DNA of 64,000 nt from Gigantopelta aegis (Eukaryota > Mollusca > Gastropoda > Neomphalida > Peltospiridae): contig NC_054708.1 of NCBI RefSeq assembly GCF_016097555.1, positions 26,000,205 to 26,064,204 of the forward strand, read 5' to 3'. The notes under the pieces are model-generated. The model ran no database searches, was not told the origin of the DNA, and saw nothing but the letters and a program-made list of their open reading frames with translations. Of this stretch, positions 50,801 through 59,800 are shown piece by piece. Made by a program: the position numbers and the translations under genes. Each line of letters opens with the position of its first letter. Position 1 is the first letter of the stretch.

Positions 50801-53800
50801 TGAACTACTATAGCTGTACTATAGCTGGACTATAGTTGGACTACTATAGCTGGACTACTATAGCTGGACTATAGCTCGACTATAGCTCGACTACTATAGC
50901 TGGACTATAGCTGGACTACTATAGCTGGACTATAGCTGTACTATAGCTGGACTATAGCTAGACTATTATAGCTGTACTATAGCTGTACTATAGCTGGACT
51001 ATAGCTGTGCTATAGCTGGACTATAGCTGGACTATAGCTGTGCTATAGCTGGACTATAGCTGGACTATAGCTAGATTATTATAGCTGTACTATAGCTGTA
51101 CTATAGCTGGACTATAGCTGTGCTATAGCTGGACTATAGCTGGACTATAGCTGGACTATAGCTGGACTGTAGCTGTACTATAGCTGGACTGTAGCTGTAC
51201 TGTAGCTGGACTATAGCTTTACTGTAGCTGGACCGTAGCTGTACTATAGCTGGACTATAGCTGTACTATAGCTGGACTATAGCTGGACTATAGCTGTACT
51301 ATAGCTGGACTATAGCTGTACTATAGCTGGACTATAGCTGGACTATAGCTGGACTATAGCTGTACTATAGCTGGACCGTAGCTGTACTATAGCTGGACTA
51401 TAGCTGGACTATAGCTGTACTGTAGCTGTACTATAGCTGTACTATAGTTGGACTATAGCTGGACTGTAGCTGGACTATAGCTGTACTATAGCTGTACTAT
51501 AGTTGGACTATAGCTGGACTATAGCTGGACTATAGCTGTACTGTAGCTGTACTATAGCTGTACTATAGTTGGACTATAGCTGGACTATAGCTGGACTATA
51601 GCTGGACTATAGCTGTACTATAGCTGGACCGTAGCTGTACCTGGACTATATCTGGACTGTAGCTTTACTGTAGCTGGACCGTAGCTGGACCATAGCTGGA
51701 CCATAGCTGTACCATAGCTGGACTATAGCTGTCACATTACTGTGCACTGTACTATTTGTTTTATGTTTATACTGAACAACAGAAAAGAAGACATGGATTT
51801 TGGGGTTTTTTAAAAATGTTTTAATGATAAAAATAATTTGATAGTTGTAATAGACCAAAAAATTAGCTGGACTAAGAGAATTAAATTAATATTTGTCTTT
51901 CTTTTGTGGTGCAGTGTATTTCCAGGTAAGTAAATCTGTTTAACAAGGCATGATCCAGAACCAGGTTTGTAAACTTGTATTTTGTTTTGGGGCGGAACAT
52001 AACCTAGTGGTAAAGTGATTGCCTGATGCATATTCGGTCTAGGATCGATACCCATTTGTGGGCCCATTGGGCTATTTCTTCGTTCCATCCAGTGCTCCAC
52101 AACTGGTGTAACAAAGGCTGTGGTATGTTTTATTTTATCTATAGGATGTTGCATACAAAAGATCCCTGTATGGTCCTTAACCGTATATCCGACGCCATAT
52201 AGCTGTAGTTAAAATGTGTTGAATGCATCATTAAATAAAGCATTCCTTCCATCCTTCCAACCTTTGTCTGATACCCAACAACCAATGTTTATTTTGTGTT
52301 CATTCCTTTCCATTTAACCAGACATGACCCAGAACCAGGTCAGTAAACTGATGTTTTGTCTATTTAACTAGGCATGACCCAGGGTCAGGTCAGTAAGCTG
52401 ATGTTTTGTCTATTTAACCAGGCATGACCCAGGGTCAGGTCAGTAAGCTTATGTTTTGTCTATTTAACCAGGCATGACCCAGGGTCAGGTCAGTAAGCTG
52501 ATGTTTTGTCTATTTAACCAGGCATGACCCAGGGTCAGGTCAGTAAGCTTATGTTTTGTCTATTTAACTAGGTATGACCCAGGGTCAGGTCAGTAAGCTG
52601 ATGTTTTGTCTATTTAACCAGGCATAACCCATAACCCGGTTAGTAAGCTGATGTTTTGTCTATTTAACCAGGCATGACCCAGAACCAGGTTAGTAACCTG
52701 ATGTTTTGTCTATTTAACCAGCCATGACCCAGGGTCAGGTCAGTAAGCTGATGTTTTGTCTATTTAACCAGGCATGACCCAGTGTCAGGTCAGTAAGCTG
52801 ATGTTTTGGCTATTTAACCAGGCATGACCCAGGGTCAGGTCAGTAAGCTGATGTTTTGTCTGTTTAACCAGGCATGACCCAGGGTCAGGTTAGTAAACTG
52901 ATGTTTTTTGTTTAACCAGGCATAACCCAGAGTCAGGTTAGTAAACTGATGTTTTGTCTATTTGACCAGGCATAACCCAGGGTCAGGTCAATAAGTTCAT
53001 GTTTTGTCTATTTAACCAGGCATGACCCAGGGTCAGGTCAATAAGTTCATGTTTTGTCTATTTAACCAGGCATGACCCAGAACCAGGTTAGTAAACTGAT
53101 GTTTTGTCTATTTGACCAGGCATAACCCAGGGTCAGGTCAATAAGTTCATGTTTTGTCTATTTAACCAGGCATGACCCAGGGTCAGGTCAATAAGCTGAT
53201 GTTTTGTCTATTTAACCAGGCATGACCCAGAGTCAGGTCAATAAGTTCATGTTTTGTCTATTTAACCAGGCATGACCCAGGGTCAGGTCAATAAGCTGAT
53301 GCATCAACACGAGAAGGAGATGTCGGACCTGGAGGCGATACAGCAGGAGAGCCGCAAGAAGCAGGCGAGGAAGCTGAAGGAAGACCTGGCTCGCAAGAAA
53401 CTCGAGTGGGAGCAGCAGAAAATCCGGGAGAAAACTGAGCAGGCAGAACTGCGGGATCACGAGATCAAGCTGGCCAAGTGAGTCACATACATGTTACTGG
53501 CATCACCAGTCTTCTTACAGGGACATCACCATTCTTCTTACAAAGACATCACCATCCTTCTTACACAGACATTGCCATCCTTCTTACACAGACATCGCCA
53601 TCCTTCTTACACAGACATCACCATCCTTCTTACACAGACATCACCATCCTTCTTACAGAGACATCACCATCCTCCTTATAGAGACATCACCATCCTTTTA
53701 CAGAGACATCATCATCATCCTTACAGAGACATCACCATCCTTCTTATAGAGACATCACCATCCTTCTTACAGAGACATCACCATCCTTCTTATAGAGACA

Positions 53801-56800
53801 TCACCATCCTTCTTACAGAGACATCACCATCCTCCTTATAGAGACATCACCATCCTTTTACAGAGACATCATCATCATCCTTACAGAGACATCACCATCC
53901 TTCTTATAGAGACATCACCATCCTTCTTACAGGGACATCACCATCCTTCTTACAGGGACATCACCATCCTTCTTACAGGGACATCACCATCCTTCTTACA
54001 GGGACATCACCATCCTTCTTACAGAGACATCACCATGTTTCTTACAGGGACATCACCATCCTTCTTACAGGGACATCACCATCCTTCTTACAGAGACATC
54101 ACCATGTTTCTTACAGGGACATCACCATCCTTCTTACAGAGACATCACCATCCTTCTTACAGAGACATCACCATCCTTCTTACAGAGACATCACCATGTT
54201 TCTTACAGGGACATCACCATCCTTCTTACAGGGACATCACCATCCTTCTTACAGAGACATCACCATGTTTCTTACAGGGACATCACCATCCTTCTTACAG
54301 AGACATCACCATCCTTCTTACAGAGACATCACCATCCTTCTTACAGGGACATCACCATCCTTCTTACAGAGACATCACCATCCTTCTTACAGAGACATCA
54401 CCATTCTTCTTACAGGGACATTATCATCCTTCTTACTGACACATCACCATCTTTCTTACAGAGACATCACCATCTTTCTTATTTTTTTATTTGTTTTCTC
54501 GATTGTGATTTTCATCCCTGTTCTTAGAGATGCTTAGTCCTCCATTATTGTACTAGACAGTCTGGTTTATGGATGACTGTCCCACACAACTACTTGTAGG
54601 ATCAGTGCCTTTAAGTGCATAAAAGGAGGAACATAAACTAGAAATCACTGATATAGTTTTTCCTCTTTTTGCCCTCAGCAAGCTGATAAACAGCCAGGTG
54701 TCGATCTCGGAGGAGGAGCGGAACCGCATCCTGAAGGAGCACGAGCTGCAGATGGTGAAGCTGGAGAACAGCCTGACGCTGAACAAACTGAGACAGAAAC
54801 GCATGCTGGAGGACCGGCTCAGTCAGAGGAAGGCTCAGCAGCTCCACGAGCTGCAGGTAGCTGAGGCCAAGGTAAGAGTATTGAGAAACTCCATGAGCTG
54901 CAGATAGCTGAGGCCAAGGTAAGAGTATTGAGAAACTCCACTAGCTGCAGGTAGCTGAGGCCAAGGTAAGAGTATTGAGAAACTCCATGAGCTGCAGATA
55001 GCTGAGGCCAAGGTAAGAGTTTTGAGAAACTCCACGAGCTGCAGATAGCTGAGGCCAAGGTAAGAGTTTTGAGAAACTCCACTAGCTGCAGATAGCTGAG
55101 GTCAAGGTAAGAGTTTTGAGAAACTCCATGAGCTGCAGATAGCTGAGGTCAAGGTAAGAGTTTTGAGAAACTCCACTAGCTGCAGATAGCTGAGGTCAAG
55201 GTAAGAGTTTTGAGAAACTCCACGAGCTGCAGATAGCTGAGGCCAAGGTAAGAGTTTTGAGAAACTCCATGATCTGCAGATAGCTGAGGCCAAGGTAAGA
55301 GTATCCAGAAACTCCACGAGCTGCAGATAGCTGAGGCCAAGGTAAGAGTATCCAGAAACTCCATGAGCTGCAGATAGCTGAGGCCAAGGTAAATGCATTG
55401 AGAAACTCCACGAGCTGCAGATAGCTGAGGCCAAGGTAAGAGTATCAAGAAACTCCATGAGCTGCAGATAGCTGAGGCCAAGGTAAATGTATTGAGAAAG
55501 TCCACGAGCTGCAGATAACTGAGGCCAAGGTAAGAGTTTTGAGGACTTGTAAAAGTCTAAATAAAATTGTACCTAGGGTCATATCATGAGATACAGCTGG
55601 CAGAGACCAACGTAAAAGTATTGAGGAAACTCCTAAAACTCTAAATAAAATTATACCTATGGTAGATTAGGGTCTCCACGAGTACTTGAGTGCTTGGGCG
55701 ACTCAAGTCCATTCACAGGACTTGAGTACCTCAAGTCCATTCACAGGACTTGAGTACCTGTGAAAGTCTTGAATACAAATCTGCTACGTAGAGTCTCCAC
55801 GAGTACTTGAGTGCTTGGGTGACTCAAGTCCATTCACAGGACTTGAGTACCTGTGAAAGTCTTGAATACAAATCTGCTACGTAGAGTCTCCACGAGTACT
55901 TGAGTGCTTGAGTACCTCAAGTCCATTCACAGGACTTGAGTACCTGTGAAAGTCTTGAATACAAATCTGCTACGTAGAGTCTCCACGAGTACTTGAGTGC
56001 TTGGGCGACTCAAGTCCATTCACAGGACTTGAGTACCTGTGAAAGTCTTGAATACAAATCTGCTACGTAGAGTCTCCACAAGTACTTGAGTGCTTGGACG
56101 ACTCAAGTCCATTCACAGGACTTGAGTACCTGTGAAAGTCTTGAATACAAATCTGCTACGTAGAGTCTCCACGAGTACTTGAGTGCTTGAGTACCTCAAG
56201 TCCATTCACAGGACTTGAGTACCTGTGAAAGTCTTGAATACAAATCTGCTACGTAGAGTCTCCACGAGTACTTGAGTGCTTGGGCGACTCAAGTCCATTC
56301 ACAGGACTTGAGTACCTGTGAAAGTCTTGAATACAAATCTGCTACGTAGAGTCTCCATGAGTACTCAGGCACTGGCCGAGTCTAGCAAAATCCGAGTCTG
56401 TTCACAGGAATCGAGTACCTGTGCAAGGAAGAGCACTCTCATTTAATTATATTGTTTATGTCATTTTGCCATGTGCTTGCTGCCAGTTAAATTATAAGGC
56501 TGTAAGACAGAGGGAAAACAAAAAGTCTTCTTAGTCTCACTATAATGATAATTATCATCTAGGGTAAGTGTCAAGTACGCGTGGAAGCCAGGGCGGGATG
56601 TAGCCCAGTGGTAAAGGGCTCGCTCAATACGCAATCGATCCCAATCAAAAAGAGTAGCCCAAGAAGTGGTGACAGCAGGTTTCCTCTCTCAATATCTGTG
56701 TGGTCGTTAACCACATGTCTGACGCCATATAACCCGTAAAATAAAAAATGTGTTGAGTGCGTCATTAAATAAAACATTTCCTTCTTTTTCTTTGTGGAGG

Positions 56801-59800
56801 CCCATATCACAAGCTACAGCTGGCAAGGGCCATGATAAGAGTATTGAAAAAACTCCTAAATGTCTAAATAAAATAAATACCCGGTATAGGAGATATGAAC
56901 ATTTGTTGGGCGCGGTAGGGAATATGTATTGCTTTAGCAGTATCCTCAAAATGCTTGTTGTTTTAGTAATTTTTTTCCCTGAATTAAATACTTTTTTCTT
57001 TAATGAACATACAGAAACGTCCCAAATCTTCCCAGGCTAAAGACGACAGCCTCGATGAAGATGTCAACCAGCGGAAACAGCTAATGCTGTTAAAGAAGCA
57101 AGCTGAGCAGAAGATAGCTATTCTCCAAGGTCAGAAGCTTGACCTTGACGATGAACTTGAGCAGATCCAGATGGAGATGATAAAAGAGCGAGCCATGGCT
57201 CTGAGAGAGCAGGAGGAGAGACTGGGAGCCATGATCACAGCCTTGCAGATGGAGAGGGCACGAGAGGTATGTGATGGCCATGTAGGACATTCGTTTTACT
57301 TCAGGCCGTAGGAAGTGGGGGGAGTGGAGGGAAACAGGGAGCAGGAGGAGAGGCTGGGAGCCATGATCACAGCCTTGCAGATGGAGAGGGCACGAGAGGT
57401 ATGTGATGGCCATGTAGGACATTCGTTTTATGTCAGGCTGTAAGAACTGTGGGGAGTGGGAGGAAGGGAGAGCAGGAGGAGAGACTGGGAGCCAAGATCA
57501 CAGCCTTACAGATGGAGAGGGCACGAGAGGTATGTGATGGCCATGTAGGACATTCATTTTATTTCAGGCCATAGGAACGGGGATGGGGGGGGGGGGGAAG
57601 AGAGCAGGAGGAGAGACTGGATGTATACTGATATATATAACTCAAAAGCATCCATGAATTATAGTTGATTTGGCTGTGAAAAAAAGTTTAAATATTTGCT
57701 TCCATACTCCCTTTCCTTCCTTCTCTTCATTTGTTCTTTCTCTTCTCTTCGCTTTCTTTCTCACCCTATCTCCCAACTCCTTCTCTCAGGGATGGGATTT
57801 AACTCAGTTGGTAGAGTACTTCCCTACATGAGGTGTTTGAGTTGTAGGATCAAATCTCCGCAGCACACTCATTGGGTTGTCCCTCAGCCCACAGAGAGTC
57901 CCATGACTGGTATATCAAAGGCTGGAGTGTGGACTGTCCTGTCTGTGGGAAAGCTCATATAAAATATACCTTGCTACTATGGTAATTTTATTGCAAGCTG
58001 ATTATAATACAGCACACTTAAATAAATACAATTAGATTGACCCACTTATTGTTTGTTTTTTATTATTTGTATTTTAATGTTATTTTATTTTATGTTTCTT
58101 TCTGTTCTATTCCGTTCATTGTAATGTTTTATTTATTTTATTTCATTTCAATGTATCACCTTGGGTTTGATTCAGTATGTATTTTATTTCTGCCAACAAA
58201 AGATTTTAGTTTTTTACTTTTAATTGTTTTTGTTCTGGTTTGGTTTCAGCTTGCCAAAATAGAAGAACAACAGAATGCGATTAATAACCTGAAGGCCAAT
58301 CTGATGGACGACCTGACTGACCGAGGGATACTCACGACACCGGAGTGTGAGCAGATTATAGCCAGACACAAAGAGGTGAGCACATTGGTTCCTTACAACA
58401 ACAAAACAAAAATCCCATGCAGTGCGACACAAAGTTAAAAGGTTTGTTTTGTTTAAGGACACCACTAGAGCACTTTGATTTAGTAACCATCGGCTGTTGG
58501 ATGTCAAACATTTGATATGTATATTTTGACAAAAATCTTAGAGAGGAAACCCACTACATGTTTTCAATAGCAGAAAGGAATCTTTATATGCATCATCCCA
58601 CAGACAGGATAGCACATACATGTGTACCATGGCCTTTGATATACCAGTCATGGTGCACTGGCTGGAATGAGAAATAGCTCAATTGGTCTACTGACAGGGA
58701 TCAATCCTAGACCGACACCACACCATCAGGCACTGGGCTACATCCCATCCCATAGTGCAATAGAAGGATAACAACAGACCTTCAAAAATAAATATGAATG
58801 GCTTTGTAATGACTTCGTATTGAACTTTATGGTTAGTTCATTGCTTGAATCATCATTTCTTAATCAGTTAATTGAAGGTTTATTTCTTTTGCATTTTCAT
58901 CTAACTGAAGAAGAAGCATTGCTTTAAATTGTTAAACGCAACCATCAGTTTTGGAAGTAAGATAAAGAATTAAGGTTACCGAGTATTTGTATTTATCAGA
59001 TTCAAAATCACAATACTCAAGTTAGTCTACATGTACTTCTAGCTCAATACAATCTGATTAAAATTAGCTCTACTGGTCTACCAGTAGATCTAACAGCATT
59101 GCGTGGACTCCCATGTCCAGGTGACATTCCATCTATAAATAACAATTTAAATATCGACCAATTACCCTTCGTCTTTTATAGTGTTATTCGGGAGCATACA
59201 AATTCTAAAAATATCGGGCGAGACTATTTATGCAATAGGCGAACTTGTTAGTCTATTTCAACATTAAAAAACAGGGGGAAAAGTGCAGTAATAAACTCTG
59301 GATTGCATACTAGTATAAACAGATTTTATGGCTATACCATCACAGGGGTTTTTTTCGTCTTGAAACAAATTTTAAATAAAATTTTATATTGAAATTAGTT
59401 TCTGGCGTATTTCTTATACCCTCGGCATAATCCCGAATGTTTCAAAATTCTTTTTAAATCACTGGCGTGATTTTGCAAGAAAGGTTTTGATTGGTCGATT
59501 GAAAGGTCAACTGAACATGAGCTCCAACAGGATGCTGTTAGATCCACAGGTAATAGTAATTAACCAGTGGAGCTAATTTTAATTAGATTCACCTCAGTAG
59601 CAAATTTGTTTTGTCCAGTGTTTAATATTTTGTTATGTATTAAATCATTTCAACGATACCATAGTTTGACACCCAATAGCCAATGTATTTTTCACGCTGG
59701 TGTGTCATTAAACATCTATTCTATTCATTTCAACTAATTAATATGCTTCTGGAACTTCGTTACGAATTAGAAAATTATTTTTAATTTATTCATATGTCTG

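Noticed and set aside
53478..54537. Plus-strand ORFs of Ser/Phe/Leu/His repeats
   Set aside because: Translation of the 23-bp array in intron 18.
54819..55505. Minus-strand ORFs with repeated Leu/Ser/Trp motifs
   Set aside because: Antisense of the 47-bp exon 19 junction array.
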